Of a stretch of DNA of 30,149 bases, positions 1-7,945 are shown in pieces. The stretch comes from an uncultured Clostridia bacterium (lineage in GTDB: Bacteria; Bacillota; Clostridia; Oscillospirales; Acutalibacteraceae), in NCBI GenBank assembly GCA_937877675.1, contig CALEIS010000152.1:1-30149 (forward strand), given 5' to 3'. Positions within the stretch are counted from its first letter, which is position 1. Each line of letters starts with the position of its first letter. The notes under the pieces were generated by a model. It did no database searches, had not been told where the DNA came from, and saw nothing but the letters and a program-made list of their open reading frames with translations. Both the position numbers and the translations under genes were made by a program.

Positions 1-1
1 T

Positions 2-790
2 AAAGTATTAGCAAATAGGCAAATATTCATAGTTGACTCTGTTAAAATGGGAACCAATAAGGATGGCGATCCTGTAGCAAAGATAGCAGCATACAGTAGT
101 CTCGGTTCAAATGTTTCAAATGAACTTGTTGAATTGTATTCTGAAATGAATGATACTACAGATGCAAGTGGCAGAAGTTGTTCATTTGCAGAAGCATCAG
201 AGGACTTGCTTTCAAGCAAGGACGAGGACGGTAATGTCAGAAAATATGTTTTGTCAAAGGGCGATAATATAATGTGTACCTATAATGTAAAATTAGGGAA
301 AATTAATGATTGCTATATTATTTACAAAGCAAATATGAAGGGGTTTGATGCACCTGTAAATGCAAAAAATGGTTATTTGGCAGGAACAAAAAATACATCA
401 CTAGTAACTGATAAGGCTAAAAACCCAATTGCATTCAACGCATCAGGTGTTATACAGGAAACAAATCATTTCTACGGCACAAAATATAGATTCTATCTTG
501 GATATGTAATAGATGCTAAAGAAAATCTGATTAAGAGTACAACTCAGAATCTTTCAAATAATTCTGTATATAACCCAAATGACACAAATTTCATAACAAA
601 TACAAACCTTATGCTTACATCAGGAAGTGTTGTAACATATTCAGGTAAAAATAAATTCACAATTAAAAATTTGACTCAGGTGGATATAAAAGGTTATGTA
701 GATTTTGGCTCATCTTGTTCAAAAGTGCTTATTATTTCCAATGAAGGCGGTTATTCAAATCTTATAATTATAAATGGAGAGTTAAACTAA
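2..790 (+). CDS. C-terminal part of an exported/surface protein (5' end outside window)
   Basis: The reading frame is open from base 2 with no stop before the first internal ATG at 47, so this is the tail of a gene that begins upstream of the window; the ATG at 47 is probably not the start. About 262 residues are visible. They are Ser/Thr/Asn-rich, with no membrane segment or enzyme motif. Blocks such as VDSVKMGTNKDGDPVAKI, YVLSKGDNIMCTYNVKLGKI and YRFYLGYVIDAKENLI resemble the beta-rich modules often found in the C-terminal parts of clostridial SLH/S-layer-type proteins; this is a weak impression, not an assignment. The stop codon shares one base with the start of the HU-family gene, so the two are translationally coupled. 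Function unknown. Confidence 0.7.
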   Translation, partial: KVLANRQIFIVDSVKMGTNKDGDPVAKIAAYSSLGSNVSNELVELYSEMNDTTDASGRSCSFAEASEDLLSSKDEDGNVRKYVLSKGDNIMCTYNVKLGKINDCYIIYKANMKGFDAPVNAKNGYLAGTKNTSLVTDKAKNPIAFNASGVIQETNHFYGTKYRFYLGYVIDAKENLIKSTTQNLSNNSVYNPNDTNFITNTNLMLTSGSVVTYSGKNKFTIKNLTQVDIKGYVDFGSSCSKVLIISNEGGYSNLIIINGELN

Positions 791-1065
791 TGAAACAAAA
801 TGAACTTATAGAAAAAATTGCAAAAAAATGCAATGCAGATGAAAAACTTACTCAAGAAATACTAAAGACATTGATTAGTGAAATTACAGAATCATTGTCA
901 AAAGGAGTAGATGTACAACTTTGGGGCTTTGGCAGGTTTGAAAGAAGGAAATATAACGAGAGAAACTGTTATAATCCAATGAATGGTAAAATTCAAAAGC
1001 TTAAGCCTAGTTATGCACCCGTCTTCAAAGCGGGAACAAAGCTTAGAAATGAAATTAATAAATAA
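790..1065 (+). CDS. HU/IHF-family DNA-binding protein
   Basis: At 91 residues it has the normal HU length. It has the family layout: an N-terminal helix pair (residues 1-40), then the GFGRFERRKY strand (about 47-56), the arm with an NPMNGK turn (about 62-67, compare the family's RNPQTGE) and the closing FKAGTKLRNEI helix (about 79-89). HU proteins bind and bend DNA as dimers and compact the nucleoid. The arm reads CYNPMNG rather than the usual GRNPQTG, so this is a divergent paralogue rather than the textbook housekeeping HU. ATG overlaps the preceding stop by one base. prmA follows 17 bases after the stop, so the three genes may share a transcript. Fold assignment is firm; role is not known. 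Confidence 0.9.
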   Translation: MKQNELIEKIAKKCNADEKLTQEILKTLISEITESLSKGVDVQLWGFGRFERRKYNERNCYNPMNGKIQKLKPSYAPVFKAGTKLRNEINK

Positions 1066-1082
1066 TGAAAAGAGGTTATTTT

Positions 1083-2006
1083 ATGGACTGGACCGAAATT
1101 AAAATTGAGATAGATGCAGAAAACATTGACCGTGCAGCAGATATTGCAAGTATGGCTGTGCCTTATGGTATCTATATTGAAGATTACAGAACACTTGAAC
1201 AAGAAGCATGGGAAATTGCTAACATTGACCTTATTGACGAAGAACTTCTTGCAAAGGATAGAACAAAAGGCTGTGTTCACATTTATATTTCACCTGAAGA
1301 GAATTATAAAGAAGCAATTTCATTCTTAACAGAAAGATATGAAAGTGAACAAATTCCACATAAAATTGAGTATAAGCCATGCAGAAACGAAGACTGGGAA
1401 AATAATTGGAAGGAATATTTCAAACCAATGAAAATTGGTGAAAAACTCCTTATCCGTCCACTCTGGATTGATGATTATGATGCAGAGGGTAGAGCAGTTT
1501 TAAGTATTGAACCAGGTCTTGCCTTTGGTAGTGGTGGTCATAATACAACAAGACTTTGCCTTGAAACACTTGAAAAACACGTAAAAACAGGTGATAGTGT
1601 TCTTGACTGTGGTTGCGGTAGCGGTATTTTGTCCGTTGCATCACTTTTAATAGGTGCAGACAATGCAACTGGTGTTGATATTGACAAACTTGCAGTTAAA
1701 ACAGCTATCGAAAATGGTAAGGTAAATGGCTTTGAAGCACCAAAATACAACATTCTCAATGGAAACCTTGTTGATAAAGTAACAGGCACATTTGATGTTG
1801 TTGTTGCAAATATTGTTGCCGATATTATCATTCTTTTCTCATCACAGGTAGGAGATTTCTTAAAGGATGATGGTGTTTTCATCACATCTGGTATCATTGA
1901 GCCTCGTGAAGAAGAGGTTACAAAAGCATTCCATGATAACAACTTCCAAATCGTTGAAAGATACGAAGACGGTGGATGGCTTTGCTTCGTTTGTAAGAAG
2001 AAATAA
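1083..2006 (+). CDS. prmA: Ribosomal protein L11 methyltransferase
   Basis: PrmA trimethylates ribosomal protein L11 in the cytoplasm using S-adenosylmethionine. The 307-residue protein has the N-terminal L11-recognition domain and a Rossmann methyltransferase domain with the SAM loop VLDCGCGSGILSVAS (about residues 173-187), the acidic end of strand 2 in GVDID, and the motif IV region VVANIVADII. The stretch IEPGLAFGSGGHNTTRLCLE just before the SAM loop is the PrmA signature. The start at 1083 is preferred over an in-frame ATG at 1065: it gives the family N-terminus MDWTEI and has an AAGAGG ribosome binding site about 8 bases upstream. It lies between an HU-family gene and an ArsC-like gene, 9 bases before the latter. 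Confidence 0.95.
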   Translation: MDWTEIKIEIDAENIDRAADIASMAVPYGIYIEDYRTLEQEAWEIANIDLIDEELLAKDRTKGCVHIYISPEENYKEAISFLTERYESEQIPHKIEYKPCRNEDWENNWKEYFKPMKIGEKLLIRPLWIDDYDAEGRAVLSIEPGLAFGSGGHNTTRLCLETLEKHVKTGDSVLDCGCGSGILSVASLLIGADNATGVDIDKLAVKTAIENGKVNGFEAPKYNILNGNLVDKVTGTFDVVVANIVADIIILFSSQVGDFLKDDGVFITSGIIEPREEEVTKAFHDNNFQIVERYEDGGWLCFVCKKK

Positions 2007-2015
2007 GGTGAAAAT

Positions 2016-2366
2016 ATGCTTTTTATTGAATATCCAAAATGTACAACTTGTCAGAAAGCAAAGAAATTCCTTGTAGATAACGGAGTGAATTTTACAGCTC
2101 GACATATTAAGGAAGAAAATCCAACTTTTGAAGAATTGAAATTATGGTATGAAAAAAGTGGTTTACCATTAAAGAGATTTTTCAATACAAGTGGACTTTT
2201 ATATAAATCTATGGATTTGAAGAACAAACTTCCTGAAATGACTGAAGAAGAACAGTTGAAATTACTTTCTACTGACGGTATGCTTGTGAAACGTCCTATT
2301 CTTATTACAGATAATAAAATTCTTGTCGGTTTTCGTGAAAACGAATGGCTCGACGCAATAAAATAA
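2016..2366 (+). CDS. ArsC/Spx-family thioredoxin-fold protein
   Basis: This 116-residue protein begins with the thioredoxin-like strand MLFIEYPKCTTCQKAKKFL, with a CxxC pair at Cys9 and Cys12. The conserved KRPILITDNKILVGF segment (about residues 92-106) is typical of the ArsC/YffB/Spx superfamily. True arsenate reductases reduce arsenate with glutathione or thioredoxin, while Spx proteins bind RNA polymerase. The sequence cannot settle between these, and no ars gene is nearby. The CxxC and the FNTSGLLYKSMDLK segment are what is usually annotated as arsenate reductase family protein in Clostridia. It is probably the last gene of the prmA transcript, because a terminator hairpin follows directly. 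Confidence 0.88.
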   Translation: MLFIEYPKCTTCQKAKKFLVDNGVNFTARHIKEENPTFEELKLWYEKSGLPLKRFFNTSGLLYKSMDLKNKLPEMTEEEQLKLLSTDGMLVKRPILITDNKILVGFRENEWLDAIK

Positions 2367-2371
2367 TTTTC

Positions 2372-2403
2372 ATACCATCTCTTTTGAGGTGGTATTTCTT
2401 TTT
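2372..2403 (+). terminator. Rho-independent terminator after the arsC-like gene
   Basis: A perfect 10-bp stem, ATACCATCTC paired with GAGGTGGTAT around a TTTT loop, is followed by a T-rich run. It lies 6 bases after the arsC-like stop and before the GH5 promoter. Confidence 0.85.
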
Positions 2404-2406
2404 GTA

Positions 2407-2435
2407 TTGAAAAAAGAAAAAATATCCAATATAAT
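2407..2435 (+). promoter_or_regulatory. Predicted SigA-type promoter for the GH5 gene
   Basis: TTGAAA (2407-2412) and TATAAT (2430-2435) are separated by 17 bases. The expected start point, about 2442, leaves a very short leader that begins close to the AAAAGGAG ribosome binding site (2441-2448). Prediction from consensus and spacing only. Confidence 0.45.
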
Positions 2436-2457
2436 AAAGAAAAAGGAGATGTGCTCT

Positions 2458-3714
2458 ATGAAAATTATTACGTCAATTTCACTTATTATATCAATTCTTT
2501 TATCTCTTTTAGGTTTTAATGTCAGTCAACCGGATGTAAAACCTTTGACAGAATATAATTACGAAAACTCACACGAAATGAGTATGCTTTCTGTTAACAA
2601 AAGGGGTTATGTTGTTGATGAAAATGGCAAAAAAATAGTCCTTAATGGTGTCAATTTAGGTAACTGGCTCTTGTGGGAAACTTGGATGGGTTTTGTGCCT
2701 GAATATACTCACGATTGGGCACATTTTGATACTCTTGAAGTGCTTACAGAACGTTTTGGAGCAGAAAAAACATCTGAAATTGAAAAAACATTTATGGACA
2801 ATTTCATAACCGAAAATGATATTGCACAGATTGAAAAACTTGGTTTTAACTGTGTTCGTGTGCCATTTTGGTATCGTAATTTTATGAATGAAGATGGCAC
2901 TTGGCTTACTGCTGACCATAATCAAAACCCAGGATTTATGCGAATTGACTGGCTTATTGAAACTTGTGAAAAATACGGAATTTACATCATTCTTGATATG
3001 CACGGTGCACCGGGTGGACAGAGCAAAAATCACAGTACAGGCAAAGCAGGAAGAAATGAACTTTACGAAGTTGAAAGCAAAATGAACTCTTGTGTTGAAC
3101 TTTGGACAACTATTGCCGAAAGATACAAAGATAACAAGACAATCGCAGTTTATGACCTTTTGAATGAGCCACAGAATAATGGTGGATATTCAGACGACTA
3201 TTCTTGGGAAGCAGGAAGCCAAGAAGCAGCTGCGCAGACCAATAAAGCCTATGATATTCTTTATAAAGCAATCAGAAAAGTTGATAATAATCACATAATT
3301 TCTTTTGAGGGTATCTGGTCAACGGAAGTTTTACCTAATCCAAAGGAGTGTGGATACGAAAATGTAATGTATCAACTACATATTTATGACACATCAACTG
3401 ATATGATTCGCTATCGTGTAAAGGAACTCAGAAAAATCAGAAGAGAATGGAATGTTGCAGTTTATAACGGTGAATATAACAATGGCGAAAACGAATATTT
3501 TGCACAGATGCTTTATAAACTTTACGACATTAACCGTACAAAATGGAATTATAAGACATACAATGCAGGTAGTCAGTGGGGAATATTTAATCAAGATGTA
3601 AAAAGAATTGACATTAAAACTGCATCCTATGAAGAAATAATCAATTTTATCCTTGAAATTACACCTACAAATACTTTTAATTTTAATGATGTAGAAATGA
3701 GTAAATTGCTTTAA
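2458..3714 (+). CDS. Secreted glycoside hydrolase family 5 beta-glucanase
   Basis: This is a 418-residue retaining glycosidase of the GH5 (cellulase) family. A hydrophobic signal-peptide-like N-terminus (about residues 1-22) is followed by VVDENGKKIVLNGVNLGNWL, the usual first strand of the barrel. The acid/base Glu is in YDLLNEPQ (Glu237) and the nucleophile Glu in YNGEYNNG (Glu339); LDMHGAPGGQ and HIYDT are further GH5 signatures. The early GNWL-W motif and HGAPGGQS resemble exo-1,3-beta-glucanase/endoglucanase subfamilies, so the substrate is probably a beta-glucan, but which one is open. The start is the ATG at 2458 with AAGGAG 9 bases before it; upstream in-frame starts run through the terminator. 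No dockerin or carbohydrate-binding module is attached. Confidence 0.9.
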   Translation: MKIITSISLIISILLSLLGFNVSQPDVKPLTEYNYENSHEMSMLSVNKRGYVVDENGKKIVLNGVNLGNWLLWETWMGFVPEYTHDWAHFDTLEVLTERFGAEKTSEIEKTFMDNFITENDIAQIEKLGFNCVRVPFWYRNFMNEDGTWLTADHNQNPGFMRIDWLIETCEKYGIYIILDMHGAPGGQSKNHSTGKAGRNELYEVESKMNSCVELWTTIAERYKDNKTIAVYDLLNEPQNNGGYSDDYSWEAGSQEAAAQTNKAYDILYKAIRKVDNNHIISFEGIWSTEVLPNPKECGYENVMYQLHIYDTSTDMIRYRVKELRKIRREWNVAVYNGEYNNGENEYFAQMLYKLYDINRTKWNYKTYNAGSQWGIFNQDVKRIDIKTASYEEIINFILEITPTNTFNFNDVEMSKLL

Positions 3715-3719
3715 TTCTA

Positions 3720-3748
3720 TTGCGAAATTAGGTTTAAAGTGGTATAAT
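3720..3748 (+). promoter_or_regulatory. Predicted SigA-type promoter of the arabinose genes
   Basis: TTGCGA (3720-3725) and a perfect TATAAT (3743-3748) are spaced 17 bases apart, about 38 bases before the kinase start codon. No clear operator repeat was seen beside it. Confidence 0.6.
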
Positions 3749-3785
3749 TTTATGAATAAATTTTCACAGTTGGGAGTTGTAAAAT

Positions 3786-5384
3786 TTGACTACTCAGGAA
3801 ATTAAAAATATAATTCAAAATGGTAATGCTGTGTTGGGTATTGAAATGGGTTCAACACGAATCAAAGCCGTTTTGATTGACGAAAAACATAATCCAATCG
3901 CAAGTGGTTCTCACGGTTGGGAAAATCGTTTTGAAAATGGTGTCTGGACATATCATTTAGAAGATGTTTGGACAGGGCTTCAGGATGCTTATAAAAATCT
4001 TAAAGCAGATGTTGAAGAAAAATATGGTGTAAAACTTACAAAGTTCAAGGCTATGGGCTTTTCTGCTATGATGCACGGTTATCTTCCATTTGATAAAGAC
4101 GGAAATCAACTTGCAGAATTCAGAACTTGGAGAAACACAATTACAGAACAGTCTGCAACAGAACTTACAGAACTTTTCAATTTCAATATTCCACAGCGTT
4201 GGAGTATCGCACACCTTTATCAAGCAATTTTGAATAAGGAAGACCACCTTCCAAATATTGATTTCTTAACAACACTTGAAGGCTATGTTCATTGGATGCT
4301 CACAGGTGAAAAAGTAATCGGTATCGGTGAAGCAGCAGGTATGTTCCCAATTGATAGCACAAAAAATTGCTATGATGAAAAAATGGTTGACCAGTTTGAT
4401 GCTTTGGTTAAAGAAAAGGGTTATTCATTCAAACTTCTCGATATTCTTCCAAAGATTTTACTTGCAGGTGATAATGCAGGTGCTCTTACAAAAGAAGGTG
4501 CATTACTCCTTGACCCAACAGGTGAGTTAGAATGTGGTTGTCCACTTTGTCCACCTGAAGGTGATGCAGGTACAGGAATGGTTGCAACAAATAGCGTTGC
4601 AGCAAAAACAGGTAACATTTCAGCAGGTACATCAATTTTTGGTATGATTGTCCTTGATAAAGCGCTTTCAGATGTTTATACAGAAATTGATATGGTTACA
4701 ACTCCAACAGGTAAACCCGTTGCAATGGTGCATTGTAACACTTGCACATCTGATTTGGATGCTTATGTAAAACTCTTTGCAGAAGTACTTGCTAATAGTG
4801 GTGTTGAAGTTAATAAACCTGCACTTTATGATATGCTTTATGCCGAAGCACTTAAAGGGGACACAGATTGTAATGGTATCATTAGCTTCAACTATTATTC
4901 AGGTGAGCCTGTAACAGATACATTGGAAGGCAGACCATTACTTGTTAGAATGCCTGATACTAAATTCAGTCTTGCAAACTTTATGAGAGCACAGCTCTAT
5001 GGCACAATGGCAACATTAAGACTTGGTATGAACATTCTTTTTGACAAGGAAAATGTTCAGATTGAAAAGCTTTTAGGCCATGGTGGACTTTTCAAAACTC
5101 CTGTTGTTGGTCAAAAACTTATGGCAGGTGCACTTAATACTCCTGTTGCAGTTATGGAAACAGCAGGTGAGGGTGGTGCTTGGGGTATAGCACTTCTTGC
5201 AGCATATATGGTAAATAAGGAAAATGAGCCACTTGAAGATTATCTTGAAAATAAGGTTTTCGCAGAGTATAAAGCAAGTGTTATTGAACCTGACAAAGCA
5301 GATGTTGACGGTTTCAATGAATATATTAAGAGATATGAGTCAGCGGTTGCAGTTGAAAAAACAGCAATTGATGTTCTTAGATAA
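3786..5384 (+). CDS. araB: FGGY-family carbohydrate kinase, probable L-ribulokinase (TTG start)
   Basis: This FGGY-type kinase of 532 residues should phosphorylate L-ribulose to L-ribulose 5-phosphate with ATP, given the araA and araD genes directly downstream. The N-terminal phosphate loop is GIEMGSTRIKAVLID (about residues 18-32). The sugar-binding loop region follows, and the second actin-like domain has GNISAGTSIFGM and GHGGLFKTPV, typical of the family. It is of the clostridial FGGY type found with araA/araD and is not close in sequence to E. coli AraB, so the exact substrate is inferred from context. The start is a TTG with GGGAG 9 bases upstream; no ATG lies nearby in frame. A promoter precedes it, and araA follows after 15 bases with its own AAAAGGAG site. 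Confidence 0.85.
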   Translation: MTTQEIKNIIQNGNAVLGIEMGSTRIKAVLIDEKHNPIASGSHGWENRFENGVWTYHLEDVWTGLQDAYKNLKADVEEKYGVKLTKFKAMGFSAMMHGYLPFDKDGNQLAEFRTWRNTITEQSATELTELFNFNIPQRWSIAHLYQAILNKEDHLPNIDFLTTLEGYVHWMLTGEKVIGIGEAAGMFPIDSTKNCYDEKMVDQFDALVKEKGYSFKLLDILPKILLAGDNAGALTKEGALLLDPTGELECGCPLCPPEGDAGTGMVATNSVAAKTGNISAGTSIFGMIVLDKALSDVYTEIDMVTTPTGKPVAMVHCNTCTSDLDAYVKLFAEVLANSGVEVNKPALYDMLYAEALKGDTDCNGIISFNYYSGEPVTDTLEGRPLLVRMPDTKFSLANFMRAQLYGTMATLRLGMNILFDKENVQIEKLLGHGGLFKTPVVGQKLMAGALNTPVAVMETAGEGGAWGIALLAAYMVNKENEPLEDYLENKVFAEYKASVIEPDKADVDGFNEYIKRYESAVAVEKTAIDVLR

Positions 5385-5399
5385 AAGGAGAAAAATATT

Positions 5400-6878
5400 A
5401 TGAGTCTTAAAAATTATGAATTTTGGTTTGTAGTTGGTAGTCAGTTCCTTTATGGTCCTGAAGTTTTGGAAACAGTTGCAGCTCGTGCACAGGAAATGGT
5501 TGATGAACTCAATGCATCAGGCACTCTTCCTTGCAAGGTTGTTTACAAAGTAACTGCAAAAACAAATAAAGAAATCACAGATGTTGTAAGAGAAGCAAAC
5601 TATGACAAAAAGTGTGCAGGTATTATCACTTGGTGTCATACATTCAGCCCATCAAAAATGTGGATTAATGGTTTTGTGGATTTACAGAAGCCATATTGCC
5701 ACCTTGCAACACAGTATAATGTTGAAATTCCTAACGAAGAAATCGATATGGACTTTATGAATCTTAATCAGGCAGCTCACGGTGACCGTGAACACGGATT
5801 TATCGCAGCAAGACTTCGTATGCCAAGAAAAGTAATTGCAGGTCATTGGACAAAGGATTCAGTTCGTGCTCGTCTTGGTGACTGGATGCGTTCAGCAGTT
5901 GGTGTTGCAGTAAGTAAAGAACTTAAAGTTATGCGTTTTGGTGACAATATGCGTGAAGTTGCTGTTACAGAAGGCGACAAAGTAGAAGTTCAGGCAAAAC
6001 TTGGTTGGCAAGTTAATACTTGGGCAGTTGGTGACCTTGTAAAGCTTATGAAGGTCGTAACAGATGCAGAAATCGATGCTTTGATGGATGTTTATAAGGC
6101 AGAATATGATTTTGCAACAGATAATGTTGAAGCTATCCGTTATCAGGCTCGTGAAGAAATAGCTATGAAAAAGATGCTTGACGCAGAGGGATGTATGGCA
6201 TTCTCAAACACATTCCAAGACCTTTATGGTATGGAACAGCTCCCAGGTCTTGCAAGCCAGCATTTGATGGCTCAGGGTTACGGCTACGGTGGTGAAGGTG
6301 ACTGGAAAGTTGCTGCTATGACTGCTATTATGAAGGCTATGGCAGAAGGCAAAAACGGTGGTACAGGATTTATGGAAGACTATACATATCATCTTGTTGA
6401 GGGTGAAGAATATAGCCTTGGTGCACATATGCTTGAGGTTTGCCCATCAATGGCAGCTGATAAGCCAAGAATTGAAACACATCACCTTGGAATCGGTATG
6501 AACGAAAAAGACCCTGCTCGTCTTGTTTTTGAAGGCAAAGCAGGTAGCGCTATTGTTGTATCTTTGGTTGATATGGGTGGTCGTCTTCGTCTTATCTGTC
6601 AAGATATCGAATGTGTTAAGCCAATTATGGAAATGCCAAATCTTCCTGTTGCTCGTGTAATGTGGAGAGCAATGCCAGACCTTGAAACAGGTATTGAGTG
6701 CTGGATTACAGCAGGTGGTGCTCATCATACAGTTTTAAGCTATGATGTAACAGCAGAGCAGATGAAGGACTGGGCAAATATGATGGATATCGAATTTGTT
6801 CATATCAATAAGGACACAACAGTTGCAGGTCTTGAAAAAGATTTATTCCTTGCAGACCTTGCATGGAAATTAAAGTAA
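5400..6878 (+). CDS. araA: L-arabinose isomerase
   Basis: The enzyme interconverts L-arabinose and L-ribulose in the cytoplasm and needs a divalent metal, usually Mn2+. Its 492 residues match the family's usual length of about 500. The metal and catalytic residues known from E. coli AraA are present in context: Glu299 in YGGEGDWK, Glu326 in GFMEDYTYH, His343 in GAHMLEVCPS, and the His pair at 442-443 in AGGAHHTVLS. The N-terminus FWFVVGSQFLYGPE is also diagnostic. An AAAAGGAG site sits about 7 bases before the ATG. It is the second gene of the kinase-araA-araD operon, with araD 12 bases downstream. Confidence 0.97.
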   Translation: MSLKNYEFWFVVGSQFLYGPEVLETVAARAQEMVDELNASGTLPCKVVYKVTAKTNKEITDVVREANYDKKCAGIITWCHTFSPSKMWINGFVDLQKPYCHLATQYNVEIPNEEIDMDFMNLNQAAHGDREHGFIAARLRMPRKVIAGHWTKDSVRARLGDWMRSAVGVAVSKELKVMRFGDNMREVAVTEGDKVEVQAKLGWQVNTWAVGDLVKLMKVVTDAEIDALMDVYKAEYDFATDNVEAIRYQAREEIAMKKMLDAEGCMAFSNTFQDLYGMEQLPGLASQHLMAQGYGYGGEGDWKVAAMTAIMKAMAEGKNGGTGFMEDYTYHLVEGEEYSLGAHMLEVCPSMAADKPRIETHHLGIGMNEKDPARLVFEGKAGSAIVVSLVDMGGRLRLICQDIECVKPIMEMPNLPVARVMWRAMPDLETGIECWITAGGAHHTVLSYDVTAEQMKDWANMMDIEFVHINKDTTVAGLEKDLFLADLAWKLK

Positions 6879-6890
6879 GGGGAGTAACCT

Positions 6891-7586
6891 ATGCTTGAAG
6901 ATTTAAAGAAAAAAGTATATGAGGCAAATATGCTCTTGCCTCACTATAAGCTTATAACTTTCACTTGGGGTAATGTTTCTGGTGTTGACCGTGAAAAAGG
7001 CTTAATGGTAATTAAACCATCAGGTGTTGAGTATGACACAATGAAGGTTGAAGATATGGTGGTTGTTGACCTCGAAACCGGTAAAAAGGTTGAAGGTGAC
7101 TTAAATCCATCATCCGATACTGATACTCATGTTGCACTTTACAATGCATTCCCTAACATTGGTGGCGTTGTACATACACATTCTCGTTGGGCAACAACCT
7201 TTGCACAGGCAGGTATGGGAATTCCTGCGCTCGGCACTACTCATGCAGACTATTTTTACGGTGAAATTCCTTGCACAAGAAAAATGACACCACGAGAAAT
7301 CAATGGCAAATATGAACTTGAAACAGGACTTGTAATTACAGAAACCTTCGAAAAAATCAATCCTGACGAAATTCCATCTGTCCTTGTTCACAGTCATGGT
7401 CCTTTTTCTTGGGGAACTGACCCGTTTAATGCAGTTCATAACGCAGTTGTTCTTGAAGAACTTGCATTTATGGCTTGGCATAATATTATGATGAATCCAG
7501 AAATCAAGCCAATGCAACAAGAACTCCTTGATAAGCATTATCTCCGTAAACATGGCAAAAACGCCTACTACGGACAAAAAAAATAA
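6891..7586 (+). CDS. araD: L-ribulose-5-phosphate 4-epimerase
   Basis: This class II aldolase-fold enzyme of 231 residues converts L-ribulose 5-phosphate to D-xylulose 5-phosphate, the last arabinose-specific step before the pentose phosphate pathway. Zinc-binding His95 and His97 are seen in GVVHTHSRWAT, the third His in LVHSHGPF (167/169), the catalytic Asp120 in TTHADYF, and Asp76 in SSDTDTH; these agree closely with E. coli AraD numbering. The phosphate-binding GNVSG (27-31) and KPSG (42-45) are present. It starts 12 bases after araA with GGGGAG before the ATG. A hairpin follows the stop. Confidence 0.97.
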   Translation: MLEDLKKKVYEANMLLPHYKLITFTWGNVSGVDREKGLMVIKPSGVEYDTMKVEDMVVVDLETGKKVEGDLNPSSDTDTHVALYNAFPNIGGVVHTHSRWATTFAQAGMGIPALGTTHADYFYGEIPCTRKMTPREINGKYELETGLVITETFEKINPDEIPSVLVHSHGPFSWGTDPFNAVHNAVVLEELAFMAWHNIMMNPEIKPMQQELLDKHYLRKHGKNAYYGQKK

Positions 7587-7590
7587 AATT

Positions 7591-7619
7591 ATGGTGGAGT
7601 ACATCTCCACCATTTATTT
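7591..7619 (+). terminator. Hairpin after araD, likely terminator
   Basis: ATGGTGGAG and CTCCACCAT form a 9-bp stem followed by a short T-rich run (TTTATTT). The stem's right arm, GTACATCTCC (7599-7608), is also the exact reverse complement of the first ten bases of the tRNA-Ser gene that follows, so the hairpin could alternatively pair with the tRNA 5' end. Confidence 0.6.
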
Positions 7620-7711
7620 GGAGATGTACCCAAGTGGTTGAAGGGTCCGCACTCGAAATGCGGTAGGTCGTGAATAGCGGCGCAAGAGTTCAAATCTCTT
7701 CATCTCCGCCA
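7620..7711 (+). tRNA. tRNA-Ser (anticodon CGA), CCA encoded
   Basis: The acceptor stem GGAGATG pairs with CATCTCC, followed by discriminator G and an encoded CCA. The anticodon stem CCGCA/TGCGG encloses loop CTCGAAA, giving anticodon CGA (reads UCG). A long serine-type variable arm and the T arm GAGTTCAAATCTC follow. It lies 33 bases after araD. Confidence 0.96.
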
Positions 7712-7741
7712 AAAAATAATATCCGTCTTATGACGGATATT
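7694..7741 (+). repeat. 48-bp direct repeat, copy 1: tRNA-Ser(CGA) 3' end plus terminator
   Basis: These bases cover the last part of the T arm, the acceptor 3' strand, CCA and most of the terminator stem. They recur identically at 7885-7932, 191 bases downstream. Copy 1 is the one that belongs to the intact tRNA. Confidence 0.95.
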
Positions 7742-7750
7742 ATTTTTTTT
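7716..7750 (+). terminator. Terminator of tRNA-Ser(CGA)
   Basis: A stem of about 12 bp, ATAATATCCGTC with GACGGATATTAT around loop TTAT, is followed by eight Ts. It begins 4 bases after the CCA end. Confidence 0.9.
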
Positions 7751-7763
7751 AGTTTAAGTTTAA

Positions 7764-7779
7764 GAAGAGATTTGAACTC
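7764..7779 (-). repeat. Inverted copy of the tRNA-Ser(CGA) T arm
   Basis: GAAGAGATTTGAACTC is the exact reverse complement of 7686-7701 (T arm and start of the acceptor 3' strand). It marks the left end of the 140-base segment that lies before the second copy of the tRNA tail. Confidence 0.85.
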
Positions 7780-7801
7780 GGGAGAGTTTTTGCGTTAAGA
7801 A

Positions 7802-7822
7802 AACAGTCCAGTGGACTGTTTT
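7802..7822. repeat. Perfect palindrome inside the tRNA-tail unit
   Basis: AACAGTCCA and TGGACTGTT surround a central G, with T/A-rich flanks that extend the stem slightly. It occupies the place taken by the GACAAGGC/GCCTTGTC hairpin in the two units further downstream. Confidence 0.75.
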
Positions 7823-7884
7823 TAGCAAAAAGTGGCGAAGGCGGAAGCCGAGCCATTAGTATGCGAGTGAGCGAGCAGACGGTC

Positions 7885-7938
7885 ATCTCTTCATCTCCGC
7901 CAAAAAATAATATCCGTCTTATGACGGATATTTTTTTT
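7885..7938 (+). repeat. 48-bp direct repeat, copy 2: orphan tRNA-Ser(CGA) tail with terminator
   Basis: 7885-7932 is identical to 7694-7741: the tRNA 3' end with CCA and the terminator stem, here followed by its own T run. No tRNA 5' half lies upstream; instead there is a purine-rich segment (7830-7884). It is therefore a duplicated tail, not a second tRNA gene. Confidence 0.95.
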
Positions 7939-7945
7939 GTATTCG

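Noticed and set aside
1538..1942. 134-codon minus-strand frame inside prmA
   Set aside because: It is the shadow of a strongly supported methyltransferase gene and has no ribosome binding site or recognisable domain.
7110..7613. 167-codon minus-strand frame opposite araD
   Set aside because: araD is certain on the plus strand; the antisense frame has no start signal or family resemblance.
7694..7932. attL/attR of a prophage or integrative element
   Set aside because: The tail duplication fits, but only about 140 bases lie between the copies and there is no integrase or excisionase; kept as a repeat, not as a mobile element call.
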